A stretch of DNA of 48,443 nucleotides from Nemertoderma westbladi. Taxonomy: Eukaryota > Xenacoelomorpha > Nemertodermatida > Nemertodermatidae. The notes under the pieces are model-generated. The model searched no databases. It had not been told where the DNA came from and worked only from the letters and a program-made list of their open reading frames with translations. The first letter of the stretch is position 1. Every line of letters starts with the position of its first letter. Below, in pieces: positions 1 through 9,553 of this stretch. Where the stretch lies: contig JAUCBJ010008906.1 of the NCBI GenBank assembly GCA_032718475.1, positions 1-48,443 on the forward strand, written 5' to 3'. The position numbers and the translations under genes were made by a program.

Positions 1-16
1 GGATCGGCATGCTGCA

Positions 17-292
17 TTACAGCTGGATTTTTAAGAATGCTGTGCCGGCAAAATCGACAAAATTGCGCCACCACAACTCCCTATCACCCATGACATTTGC
101 TAGATCATCCGCATCTTCAAGGCCAGTGTCCTTTAAGATGCGTCTCAAGAAAGTCATGGGCTGTCCACCATGCTTATTCACTCCATGAGGCTGCCAAAGT
201 ACAAGATTATGCACTGGGTGGTCCTCACGGCGAAAGCAATGTCCTGCAAAATGGAGGAGATTTTGTTCTAGTTTCAAGCTTGGGGGAACCAA
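17..292 (-). pseudogene. RTE ORF, C-terminal tail
   Basis: Contains the LHFAGHCFRRED and NLVLWQPHG blocks that end many RTE-type proteins. It closes with a stop codon at 17-19. The AGHC segment is a conserved Cys/His feature of the C-terminus; its function is unknown. About 16 bases of possible 3' untranslated sequence remain before the window edge. Confidence 0.75.
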
Positions 293-1218
293 TGAGACAC
301 CTCCAATGTTATATAGTGTCTGGTTGGAGATTTGGTGTCCTCAGCAGTTAGAGCCCAGCATGGACTCCCATAGAGGAGTACTGGAACTACCGCTGCTCTA
401 AATAATCGGACATTAAGTTTCCGATTAATTCTCGGTAACTTCCAAATCCTGGAAAGCCTATTCAAGGCTGCCCATGCCTTTCCCTTACGTATTCGAAGGT
501 CCTCACCTGACTTCCGGATCCATGATCCCAGGTAACAGAAGTCATCCACATGCTCAAGCATACCATCTTTTGAGCTTATGCTCATCCGATCAGAAACTTG
601 CTGAGGACTTTCAAAGTTAACTGTCAAAATTTTGGTCTTTCTGGTGTTAATAAAAAGACCAACACTAGAAGCAGCAAGTTCTAATGAGCTGAGGAGACGT
701 TGGGCTCCCTCTAGTGATCCTGAGAGTACTGCTAAGTCATCAGCAAAGTCTAGATCAGTTAGGTACTTGGCAGGATTTCCTCGACTTCTGGAGCCAGTAG
801 GTGGAGTTATCATCACCCCATTATCATTATGATGATCTAAGGACATGCGTAGAACATAGTCAACCACAATTATGAACAAGAATGGTGCAAGTGTGTCTCC
901 CTGGAGGACGCCCCATAACACTACAAATGGTTCTGTGTCACCGTCAACAGTAGACACAAATGTTGCCGAACCATCGTACACTGATCTGATTGCTGCAATA
1001 ATTTCATCAGGAATCCCATATAATGAAAGTATTCTGAACATACGTGAGCGAGAGACTGAATCAAAGGCCTTGAAGAAGTCAACAAAGATAACAGCCAGAT
1101 GCCTGTCTTTCTTTTTTGATAACTCTTCAATTATCCTTCTAAGTAAGTGCCAAAATGGGCTCCATGGCCCCACGACCTTTACGGAACCCATTCTGATTTC
1201 CACGGAGCAGTCTCTCAA
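274..1218 (-). pseudogene. RTE ORF, RT palm and thumb
   Basis: This is the polymerase palm of the same element. Motif A is FVDFFKAFDS, motif B LQGDTLAPFLFII, motif C LDFADDLAVLSG, followed by GLFINTRKTKIL and the LGSWIRKSGED block. The catalytic residues (D in motif A, DD in motif C) are present. After CWALTAEDTK the expected segment of roughly 20 residues is missing and the frame shifts. The next recognisable block, ending in LHFAGHCFR, is read in another frame (17-292). An internal deletion whose length is not a multiple of three therefore fits better than a point frameshift. The first residues of this open frame, before RRIIEEL, are out-of-frame read-through. Confidence 0.85.
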
Positions 1219-2743
1219 TGGGATCCCTGATGCGATTTAATAGAATTCTATTGCATAGCTTTGCAGCAATCGAGATCAATGAGATTCCCCGAAAAGAACC
1301 ATAGAGTGTTAGGTTGCCCTTCTTGGGAACTGGCACCAACTTATTTGTTTTCATTTCTTGTGGGACTCTTGTTGTTCGGTACATGTCTACTATGATGGGA
1401 TAGATGAGCTTTAAACACTCAGGTATTTTAAAGACCTCAGGGGGAACACCATCTACTCCACTGGCACGATTGGTCTTAATGTTCTTTGCAGCAGCCTTTA
1501 CTTCTGCAATGGAGATATCGCCAATGGGAATACCTGGGAGTACAGACTCAGACACTTTTACTTCTATAAAGTTATCAGGCAATACCCTGCCATTATTGAG
1601 GAGCTTTTCAAAGTGGGCCTTCCAACCATTGAGGCGTTCGGCTGGTGATTCAGCCTTAACCTTGGTGGTTAAGACTTGGGTTAATTTCCATGCCTGGGAT
1701 GATTGCCTGCTGTCATCAGCATCATTGATGGCATCAATCTGTTGGGTTATTAGCCCCGGTAGATTAACAGAGTACTGGTTGTTTAGGGACCTATATGCAG
1801 CCTTAACTGCATTCTTGGCCGCTGTAGTCTGTTTGAATCGGGAATCTTTCTGCGCCTTGTAGAGGTCATTTCGGCACTTCTGAATGTTGTTGTCAGTCCA
1901 GGGGGCCCTTTTCCTGTTTCGAGGGTATACAGGAACTGTTTCTGCAGATGCTAACTTAACTGCTTCTATGAAGGCAGTATAGCCCTCACAGTGATCTGCC
2001 GCCTCAGAGGCACGAACCTCATACCTGTTGGTCAGCTGTAGTGTGAAGCTAGATCTCACATTTGGCTGTTGCAACCGAGAGGACCAGTCATGCCGTGGCA
2101 ATGCAGATTTCGTTGTTCTGCTAGCACGCAGACTAAGTCTTACCTTGGCCACAATAAGGCGGTGATCACTGGAGAAGGGTCGAAGTGTAAATGCATTACA
2201 GTCTTGTATAAAGCTCCTGTATTTCCTACGAAACAGAATATGGTCTATCTGGGACTTGTGACCACTGGGTCCACTATGAGTCCATAGCTTTCCAGTTCGC
2301 TTCTTGAACTGGGTTCCAGCCGAAAACAATCCATTTCCAGAAATAAAATCCTGAAGATGGACGGAATTTCGGTTAACACTATTGCTATAGACCCAGGGCG
2401 ATGTAGGTGATTGATGCAGACTAGCATTAAAGTCTCCCAGGAATGTTAAGAATGCATGCTGATCCACTCCATCAGTAGCTGCTTGTAGATTGTGGTAGAA
2501 ATTTTCCACCTCCTCAACAGGGGCAACACTAGTTGGAGAGTAGCACACAATCAGAACCATCTTAGGGAACTTCTTAGCCAGTCTTCCAGAACATGAGAAG
2601 TGGCAACGGATGATGCGGTTAGAGATTTGGTCTATTTTGTTCAATGCTGCATGTGCAGTTGTATTCATCAATAGACCAATTCCACCATTGCCACTATCAT
2701 CTGCTGACGCGAGGGCGAGTCGCCAACCGCCCCCCCATGTCAT
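1139..2743 (-). pseudogene. RTE ORF, endonuclease body and RT fingers
   Basis: The APE-type endonuclease would nick target DNA for target-primed reverse transcription. Visible blocks in order are GGIGLLMN, VLIVCYSPTS, FLTFLGDFNAS (Asp/Asn of the active site), SQIDHILFRR and SSDHRLIVAKVRL (terminal Asp-His). A linker of about 200 basic residues follows. Then come the RT fingers: ASGVDGVPPEVFK, TNKLVPVPKKGN and YGSFRGISLI. The frame ends just after GFRKGRGAMEPILAL. The next RT block (RRIIEELSKKKDRHLAVIFV) is found in the overlapping upstream part of the 274-1218 frame, so the break is a frameshift near 1145. No intact start is expected here because this is an internal part of a longer protein. 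Confidence 0.85.
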
Positions 2744-3179
2744 TAATCAGTACTTCATCAGTCTGTCCAGTCTGCATTCGGTGCTCTTGAATACCCACTG
2801 CGCTAAGAGAAAGCTTATCTGCCAAGGCAGTCAGCTCACCTTGTCGCATTGGGGACCCGAGTGTTAGGGTGTTTACTGAGGCTAGTCTAGTGACTTGCCT
2901 CAGATTCACCAATGGCTTTGTTGGTTGGTGTGGAACATGAGAGTAGCCTCCAACTCCAGAATCCCTCTCCCCCTCACAATCTGGCCTCCCTGGTGACCCG
3001 GGGTTTGGGCCAGAAAGGTCATCAGGAAAGGGACTCAAAGAATTGTTGGCTGCTCTCTCTCCAGTAGGGGGTGAGACAGGCAGCCGGTCAGGAGATAACA
3101 GACGCCTGTGAGGCCGATTGTGTCCGGTAATTCCACTGGCCTCTAGTGGCCAGACCTCCGCATTACTAATGTTATCCAT
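2697..3179 (-). pseudogene. RTE ORF, N-terminal leader and start of endonuclease
   Basis: The first ATG of the element lies at 3179-3177. About 110 residues form a low-complexity Pro/Ser/Gly-rich leader with no recognisable domain. Then the first endonuclease strand appears (LASVNTLTLGSP), followed by the VGIQEHRM block, which carries the usual catalytic Glu of APE endonucleases. The frame is lost in a run of seven C (plus strand, about 2730-2736). The endonuclease continues in the next frame with GWRLALASAD, so a one-base change in the homopolymer explains the break. Confidence 0.75.
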
Positions 3180-4310
3180 AGTTGGGGTTGGGGGGTGCTT
3201 TTTAGCCTAAAAAAAGGCACGAAAAAAACAAGTAGTGTAAATATGATAATGAAAAATCACCACAAACTCAAATTGATTATATGACCATATAGGTTTTTTG
3301 AGATTGTGGCATATTTGGATATGTGATATATATGATATGTGCGGCACGAAAATTACATGTAGCACAAATTTAATAATCAAAAATCTTTACCAAATTAACC
3401 TGATTTTTAGACATTATGGGTTTTCTGGTACACTGATCACGAATATGACACTCAAAAATATCGTATTATCCAACGAAATTTGATTTTTGCCGTTTGGAAT
3501 TTTTTGCTAATTGTACTTTTCGTCCCACCTGACAAGCACCAAAAATGATAGTTGCTTTGCCAGGAATGATTTTTAACGAGTTGTATCGTGATCAACGACC
3601 TTGAAAACTTATACTTGCACTAAAATTTGGTTTACCTTTACCATAAATATTTATAACTAGTTCATCGTGATCACCGACTTCGAAAACCCGTATACACGAT
3701 TATCAAACCAAATACAACATTTTTTAAATTTGACATTTGTTTACTTGTACTTTTGAACTTGTACTTTTAAATAGCACAAAATATGATGGTTGCATTGCCG
3801 GAAAATATTTTTAATAAGTTTTATCCTGATCAGCGACCTGGAAACCCCTTATACCATCAAAATTGTAAATTTTGAACCAATCTAAAAAATTTCTAAAATT
3901 TCCCTCCCCTCCTGGCCCAATTAATTTGTAAAATAGCCCGGGACAGATAGGCAGACATATAGGACAGACAGATAGGACAGACAGGTTAAAACCGTCAAAT
4001 TCACATAAACTATATACAAAAAAGTTAACCCCTTCTTGTGTCTTTGTTAACGGTATTTAATCTTATTAATCATTAGTTTAACAAATTACTTAATAAATTA
4101 ATCGGCTTTTCATGTTTTTTCCGCTGGATTTCCATCTATTTCTTATTTTTCTTTCATTTTTTTGTATGTAAAACCAATTCTTAGAATAACTACTAAAATA
4201 AAGTTGTGTCAGTCAACTATACATACTCATCAATTTCATTACTACATTATTACTAATTAGTCTAATATTATTTTTATTGTATTATTATTATTAAATTATT
4301 TCATCGTTAC
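3180..4310. other. AT-rich non-coding stretch with degenerate repeats
   Basis: No coding potential is visible. Three diverged copies of a motif around 'tcgtgatcaacgacc' lie near 3585, 3667 and 3822, each followed by 'aaaact' or 'aaaccc' and a 'tatac' word; the outer two are about 237 bp apart. A short tandem array of 'gacagatag'-like units lies at 3941-3987. The stretch probably combines a 5' flank of the RTE copy and intron sequence of the fibrinogen-domain gene. Confidence 0.5.
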
Positions 4311-4324
4311 CTGTTTTCATTTAG
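4311..4324 (+). promoter_or_regulatory. 3' splice site (acceptor) of fibrinogen exon
   Basis: A pyrimidine-rich tract runs into 'catttag' directly before the open fibrinogen-domain frame. Cutting after the AG at 4324 leaves an exon that starts at the second base of a codon (phase 1 intron), the usual phase for secreted-domain exons. Confidence 0.7.
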
Positions 4325-4986
4325 GAACATGCGCGGAGTTACAAGCAAACGGAGAAGTTCTTCCTGCCACTGTAAACAGTCTCAACGGTTATCTTCGTTA
4401 CGACGATCAACAAGGAGATCAATGGATCGTCATTCAACGAAGAATGAATGGGATTGTTGATTTCTATAGAAATTGGGATGAATACATAGCTGGATTCGGA
4501 GACATAAACAACGAGTTTTGGCTTGGCCTCGAAAACATTCACCAGCTCACCCAGCAGGGAGGAGTTCAACTTAGAGTAGAACTTTGCTACAAAGACGTAA
4601 GATATGCAGCAGAATATTCATCCTTTGAAGTTCTATCTGCTGACACCAACTACACGCTAACGATATCAGGATACAATGACCAGGATTCTACTGCCGGCGA
4701 TTCGCTGACCAACGATAATTCTCCAAACCAAGTCCACAATGGAATGGCGTTTACAACATATGACAATGATTTTGATAAGAAAACGGGTAACTGCGCTCAG
4801 GAGTTTAGCGGTGCATGGTGGTATAATAATTGCCATCTATCCAACCTTAATGGATTATTTGATGCTGGAAGCTACCAACAGGGACTTGGATGGAGGTCTT
4901 TATCTGATACTTACCCAGTTGAAATGGTTGAAATGAAAATACTGATTGAAGGTTGGTACCTATTATTAGCGAATCAATTCCGCTAG
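4325..4986 (+). CDS. Fibrinogen-related domain protein, terminal exon
   Basis: This exon encodes an almost complete fibrinogen C-terminal (FReD) domain, as in ficolins, tachylectins, angiopoietin-like proteins and other secreted lectins or adhesion proteins. Visible landmarks are TCAELQANGE at the start, WIVIQRRMNG and FYRNWDEYIAGFG, then EFWLGLENIHQLT. The calcium-loop region TYDNDFDKKTGNCA follows, then the signature WWYNNCHLSNLNG and the closing VEMVEMKIL. The Cys of GNCA and of NNCH are the usual disulphide partners near the calcium site. Upstream exons, including any signal peptide, are not in the window. The last codons are not original: an LTR begins at 4964 and supplies the final residues (LANQFR) and the stop at 4984-4986. 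No neighbouring exon was found. Confidence 0.85.
4959..4963 (+). repeat. Left target site duplication of element A (CCTAT)
   Basis: CCTAT precedes the 5' LTR and is repeated at 20245-20249 right after the 3' LTR. Five bases is the usual duplication for BEL/Pao elements. Confidence 0.9.
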
Positions 4987-5024
4987 CCACCCCACAAGAG
5001 TTAGCTTTAAGCAATATTGGGAAC

Positions 5025-5053
5025 ACGAGGTTGATTGCCAATATCAACCTCGT
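5025..5053 (+). promoter_or_regulatory. LTR hairpin, 5' copy
   Basis: A perfect 11 bp inverted repeat (acgaggttgat / atcaacctcgt) with a 7-base loop, nine bases before an AATAAA. Equivalent hairpins occur in the 3' LTR and in the solo LTR at 43072-43097, where loop and stem differ but pairing is kept. Confidence 0.6.
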
Positions 5054-5061
5054 ATCACCCC

Positions 5062-5067
5062 AATAAA
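5062..5067 (+). terminator. Candidate poly(A) signal AATAAA in 5' LTR
   Basis: AATAAA lies between CCC and TGGG, so it could sit in the loop of a small CCCA/TGGG stem. All three family-A LTRs in the window keep it (also 19783-19788 and 43105-43110). Confidence 0.5.
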
Positions 5068-5591
5068 ATGGGAAGGAGAAACCCCAGAGAACATACACAC
5101 AATGGGGGTCAGGGGTTACACCTCTGAGGGAGAGGGAATGACAGCAGCAGGGGGAAACACTCCCAGGGAGATGAGAGGGCGACAATTAAGTTATCAGCCA
5201 ATGGGGGGCAAGCATCGACTGAGTGACACAATACGGCCAACGGTGCAATACATATTACCGGTAACCGTGTCATTTCATTCAGTTATCCCAGTACAGCTAG
5301 AGGGCAGAGCGGTGACTTTCATTACCGTCATTGCCGCTACCATCACTAGTAGTATATTCAGTCAACTAAACATGAACTGTGCTACCTGTCAATATTATCT
5401 CATTTATACTATACTTTATATCTATATTAACAATCGGAACGACAACCATAACAAACTCGCGGGGACGCGTAAGTGAATACACCGGATAAATCGGGATCCC
5501 CGGATCCCGTCACAGTAACGAAATCCAAAGTTGCCCAAGACTGTGACTGCCAGCCACCAATCTAAAGAAAAGACAGGACTGCCAAGATAAC

Positions 5592-6938
5592 ATGAGTCGA
5601 GAAAGAGAAACGACACCGCCGTGGACCCCGGACGATGACAAAGACCTAACGATCCGCGAGGCCGCGACGCGACGGTACCGACCCATGATGCCGGACCCAT
5701 CGATAACGGGCGATCCGGTAATCCAAGATGAGGGGGGCCATCTACTACGAGAGGACGAGTCGGGAGAGGAGAAAGACGAGTCGACACAGAGCGGCGGTCG
5801 ACGTGCCGAAGTCGCCGGCCAGCCACAGGCCGAGGGCGACGGGCGGCCCACCGGAACGGCGATGGTGGGGCCGCCGGTAAGACGCCGGACCCGGAGAGAT
5901 AGAGGAGATGTCGGCGACGAGGACGTCGGGGTCAGCGACCGACTCCGACGGGCCTACAACGCGACCCGGAAACAACTAAGAGAAGCTAAAGGAGGGGCCA
6001 AGATAGACGAGGTGAAGTTAAGGAAGCGGCTAGGTGAGTCGAACAAACACTTTGATTACTTAGTGCGTTTTGGGCAGAGAGAACTAGCCGATGAGAGAGC
6101 GAGAGGGGTTGCCAGCGAACTGCTTGAACTATGGGAATGTAGGGGTGTGGAGCCTAGTGTAGTGTACATAGGGCCATACTCAGTCGATGCCCGGGGAGTA
6201 AAATTAGTGGGTTGGAGGAGACCGCAGGAGGGCGAATCCGAGGTTAACCCCGAGGATTCGGTCTCGTCAGTCGGAGGAAGTTCCGGGAGGCGGGGGAAAA
6301 TTAGTAGGACAGGAAGGCGGAGGGAGTCCGTCACAACCGATAAGTCTGCTACATCCTCCGCAAAGGAAAGACGGGTGATGGCAATAAATCTGGCGTGCCA
6401 ACTCGATCTGGCGGCGCTAGATCGGAGAGAATTAGAGAGACAGTTAGAGGAAGAGAGTGCGTTAATAGAGAAGGAGAAAGAACTGATTAGAGAGAACAGA
6501 GAGAAAGCCGAAAAGGTCGCGAGAAGTTTTAAGGAGTATGAGGAAATAAAGAGGATGGAAAGAAAGGAGCGAGAAGAGCATGAGGCGGCGAGAGAGGCGA
6601 GAGAGCAGAGTGAACATAAAGAGCGCGAGGCGAGACGATTTGAGAGAATTGCGAGAGAGGCCAAGTTAGTCAATCAGAGTACGCGGGAGGACTTGGAGAG
6701 AGAGACAGCGGGAAAGCGTGTGCGGGATAATATGCACGCCCGGTTTAAGGGGCTTATACAATACCAAGCCAAACAGAAGCGCAGACTGGAACTGGTGCAG
6801 ATGGGATTGTCAGAGAGCGAGGCTGGCTCGAGTATTTACGAGGATCCAAGGGTTGTGAAAACATTTATTGATACCCCACTTACAGGGACCGCACGACAGA
6901 CCCGAGACTGGTGTGATGGTACGGGCGGGGGGGGGTAA
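5592..6938 (+). CDS. Gag-like protein of element A, N-terminal part (448 aa)
   Basis: The first long frame after the 5' LTR starts 77 bp downstream of it. Residues 1-110 are acidic, Arg/Pro-rich and probably disordered. Residues about 115-180 form an amphipathic stretch (RLRRAYNATRKQLREAKGG, then RKRLGESNKHFDYLVRFG) resembling the helical start of BEL/Pao Gag. Residues about 280-400 are a long highly charged coiled coil rich in E, R and K. The frame closes after a run of nine G (6927-6935) with TGGGG and a stop. BEL/Pao Gag and Pol are normally one polyprotein, so this stop is probably a frame break in the G run rather than a natural end. I infer a structural Gag role from position and coil. 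Confidence 0.7.
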   Translation: MSRERETTPPWTPDDDKDLTIREAATRRYRPMMPDPSITGDPVIQDEGGHLLREDESGEEKDESTQSGGRRAEVAGQPQAEGDGRPTGTAMVGPPVRRRTRRDRGDVGDEDVGVSDRLRRAYNATRKQLREAKGGAKIDEVKLRKRLGESNKHFDYLVRFGQRELADERARGVASELLELWECRGVEPSVVYIGPYSVDARGVKLVGWRRPQEGESEVNPEDSVSSVGGSSGRRGKISRTGRRRESVTTDKSATSSAKERRVMAINLACQLDLAALDRRELERQLEEESALIEKEKELIRENREKAEKVARSFKEYEEIKRMERKEREEHEAAREAREQSEHKEREARRFERIAREAKLVNQSTREDLERETAGKRVRDNMHARFKGLIQYQAKQKRRLELVQMGLSESEAGSSIYEDPRVVKTFIDTPLTGTARQTRDWCDGTGGGG

Positions 6939-7196
6939 TAATAATAATACAGAAGACAATGTTAATATTAATAGTACCGTAGTGGATAATTCTAAATTCT
7001 AGTGGGGGCCTGATAGGCCATGTAGCTAGTAGGCATGAGGTGGCGGGGTTGAGTCAACCCGAGAGGGGCCTGGTAGGCCACGCAGTAGTAGAGAGAGAGG
7101 CGGGGGTGAATAGATCCAGCCACAGTGGAGACATTGTGTCGACTGGAGAGGGGTGTAGAAGTGAAGTAAGAGGTAGTGGAGTGATATGTGGCGAGT

Positions 7197-7223
7197 GGGG
7201 GGGGGGGGGGGGGGGGGGGGGGG
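7197..7223 (+). repeat. Poly(G) tract, 27 bases
   Basis: An uninterrupted G run on the plus strand within the broken gag of element A. Confidence 0.95.
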
Positions 7224-7259
7224 CTACAGGAGCCCCACAACGAGAAGTTAGCTGCGAAA

Positions 7260-7282
7260 GGGGGGGGGGGGGGGGGGGGGGG
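7260..7282 (+). repeat. Poly(G) tract, 23 bases
   Basis: A second uninterrupted G run, 36 bases after the first one. Confidence 0.95.
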
Positions 7283-8148
7283 CAGAGAGTGTCCCACAGG
7301 CGTCAATGGATAATGCACGGGCCGAATTAGGTAAACCTCAACACCCGGCGATGGAGAGCAATAGGGGGATTGCGAGTATCCCCAGCGGCGTGCCATTGAG
7401 CAAAGAGAGAAGAGAGACAGGTTGACGTCGCGAGAGGGCGAACGACGAGACGTCGAGCCCGATCAGAAGAGGAAGAAGAACAGTGGAGTTTGACCGGGAG
7501 GTCGACGAGAGATCTTACGAGCGGAATACTGCACTGTAGAGAGAAGAAGAGAAGAAAGTAGAAGAAGTGCCGTCGCGAACGATAGGAGAGCGAGGACGGA
7601 TAGCGAGCCGTCGGTAGTCGAGATGGAAACGGAGAGTCAGTGGGGTCGAACTTCGGGAGATTGCCGTCGTCCCGGAGAGACGCGACCTGACGAGGCGCAC
7701 TACGCTTCGAGAGAGGGGTACGCGATGTACCGGTACGATGACGAGAGCAGTAGAAGGGGGTCGAAGAGAAACTCTCCGGCGGGATCTACCTACCGACCGA
7801 GAATACGGTAGCCGCGGGGAGGATTATTCGAGAAGATTAAACTTCGATCCCGAACGACACATACAGACCTGCAGAACATACTGTAGGCCTTACTGCACAT
7901 ACTATAGGCTATGCCGGCAGAGATAATGTAGGTGATAGGGTAGCACGGACGACGGGATTAAACCCGGAAGTCGCGGAGTATATACCGGCAGGTAGGCCAG
8001 AAGTTGATAGGCCTATACCGGTACCAGCACAGCAGTATGACTACAGCATGCAGGGACATAACATATACCCAGGGGAGGGGGGAATTATTGCGGATAGGTG
8101 CATGGGCCCCAATATATTAACATCAACCCCAGTACCAAACATACCGGT

Positions 8149-8171
8149 GGGGGGGGGGGGGGGGGGGGGGG
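8149..8171 (+). repeat. Poly(G) tract, 23 bases
   Basis: A third uninterrupted G run within the gag region of element A. Confidence 0.95.
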
Positions 8172-8360
8172 CAGGGTGACATTCCCCCATCACAATATCT
8201 ACAATATACCCCAATAGGAGCAAGATCATCGAACCCCTTGGACGGGAATAGATCATGCGACACCGAAATATGGAGGGGGCCGCTACCCCCGATGATATAT
8301 CCGAAGTCAAAGGAAAACGGCAGACAGGACGAACGGACCGCACCCAACAGGAGAATCTAT

Positions 8361-8901
8361 ACAACATCCATCGAACCCATTAGAAGCGCAAGCGATGGGG
8401 ATGGCCACATTAATCGATGCGTTGAAAACCAGGATCGAGTTACCACCTGTGGAACCATTTAAATTCGATGGGAGTAGGCCGGAAGAATATCTACAGTTTC
8501 GGCGCATGTATAGTAATGAAATACTAACAAAGAACTTGACGCAGGCGGAGTGCCTAAAATATCTGCAAGTATATACAGGAGGCCCAGCATACGACATCGT
8601 GAGGCAATACCAGGGCATCGAGGGCGGCTTCACGACAGCATGGCGGGCATTGGACAGGGAATACGGGCACCCGGCCAAGATCATCCGGCAAACCCTGAGA
8701 GGCATAACATCGGGTGGCCTACAGGATAATCCCGTTAGCATAAAGACGTTTGCGAACAAGGTTGAGAAGGCGCTAATCGTGCTAAAGACGCTAGACGCAC
8801 CATACGAGCTCAACGCGTCCAACAACATCACCACGATAGCGCAGGCACTACCGATATGGCTGCGCAACAAGTGGAGGAAAATCGCTTTCCACTCGAGATA
8901 A
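8361..8901 (+). pseudogene. DUF1759-like Gag region of element A
   Basis: This is the BEL/Pao-specific Gag segment. Visible are LPPVEPFKFDGSRPEEYLQF, then YTGGPAYDIVRQY and TAWRALDREYGHPAKIIRQ, and IAQALPIWLRNKWRK near the end. This block precedes the protease in BEL/Pao polyproteins and is thought to be capsid-like. The frame stays open upstream of the first ATG (8395), to about 8361 (PLEAQAMGMATLIDALK), so 8395 is not a real start. It ends in a stop at 8899-8901. The continuation (KKGAEPGLEEMSSFLNYEAE) lies in another frame, so about one base is lost near 8897. Confidence 0.85.
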
Positions 8902-9553
8902 GAAGGGTGCGGAACCGGGTTTAGAAGAGATGTCGAGCTTCTTGAACTACGAAGCCGAATTAATAACGGACCCAGTCTATAGCGAGGATAGCCTGGGAAA
9001 GGGACCAAAGACCGAGTACAGTAGGCCGAAACCAGAACACAATGCGGCGAACGCATTGCCAAAGCTCAGACAATCGCTGCCATAATCGGCGACGCAGGGG
9101 ACTGCTAGTCCACAGGTAGCCGGGGGTAAGACCACATCATGAAGCGGACAGGGGAAAAATAACAACACAAATAAACATAACCCCAGCACGCCCAGTAGGC
9201 CGAACCCAAACAATAAGAATAGTAGGGACTTTGGTACGAACGCAAGTGCGATACGCAGTGCACTGTATAAGGACGGCTACAACCCAGAGAGCAAATGCCA
9301 ATTACACACAAATGCACTTCATCAGACCATGAACTGCAGGTACTGGCAAGCGCTACCCAGGGAAGATCAGGTAGAATACGCGAGACGAAATGAGATCTGT
9401 TCTCGGTGTGTGATGGGTGGACATAGAGCCAACCAATGCAAAGAAATGCCAATTAAGTTCGGTCAGAGCAAAGGTCAGACAATGGCAACGAGCACCGTAG
9501 GGGCGAGGAAAAGAGGAACGGTACTACTTGGGGTAGTACCAGTAAGCGAGTGA
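8902..9553 (+). pseudogene. Gag CCHC zinc knuckle region of element A
   Basis: It opens with the continuation of the DUF1759 region (LEEMSSFLNYEAELITDPVY). After one or more frame breaks and stops it reads into an Asn-rich linker. It then gives a knuckle C-x2-C-x4-H-x4-C in ICSRCVMGGHRANQC (about 9395-9440), preceded by MNCRYWQALPREDQVEYARR. The knuckle is the usual RNA-binding end of BEL/Pao Gag. The frame stops at 9551-9553, and the protease continues from the next frame. Confidence 0.8.

Larger units (their letters stand above)
17..3179 (-). mobile_element. RTE-type non-LTR retrotransposon, decayed
   Basis: One element read on the minus strand in four pieces: an N-terminal leader, an APE-type endonuclease, a reverse transcriptase and a C-terminal tail. 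Order and spacing match a single RTE/BovB-like ORF2 protein of roughly 1000 residues. The pieces lie in different frames (2697-3179, 1139-2743, 274-1218, 17-292), so at least three frameshifts separate them. The endonuclease ends with the SDHRLI motif, and the RT carries FVDFFKAFDS, LQGDTLAPFLF and LDFADDLAVL. The RTE assignment rests on the LQGDTLAPFLF block and the AGHC tail. A related clade such as RTEX or Proto2 is possible. The 3' end lies at or beyond the window edge. Confidence 0.85.
4964..5514 (+). repeat. 5' LTR of element A
   Basis: 551 bp, beginning TATTAGC (the 3' LTR has TGTTAGC, so the canonical TG is mutated to TA) and ending CCCGTCACA. Compared with the 3' LTR it differs mainly by two small indels: 'cacaagagttagcttt' near 4993, and a shorter segment before the GGGGACGCG end. 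It contains a perfect hairpin (5025-5053), an AATAAA (5062-5067) and a TATA-like 'actttatat' near 5411. Transcription of the element should start here. Confidence 0.92.
6939..8360 (+). pseudogene. Frame-broken middle part of gag, with poly(G) tracts
   Basis: This stretch links the Gag coil to the DUF1759-like region. It is GA-rich and codes for short Arg/Glu-rich pieces in shifting frames (for example 7623-7811), but no frame stays open. It holds three G homopolymers of 23-27 bases (7197-7223, 7260-7282, 8149-8171). The Pro-rich open frames on the opposite strand are products of these tracts. I see no recognisable domain. Confidence 0.45.

Noticed and set aside
4339-4569. Minus-strand 76 aa frame
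   Set aside because: Antisense to the fibrinogen-domain exon.
6056-6673. 205 aa Ser/Leu-rich minus-strand frame
   Set aside because: Complement of the charged gag coiled coil.
6992-7396. Pro-rich minus-strand protein
   Set aside because: Its polyproline comes from the plus-strand G homopolymers.
8307-9062. 251 aa minus-strand frame
   Set aside because: Antisense to the DUF1759-like Gag region, which has recognisable family motifs on the plus strand.
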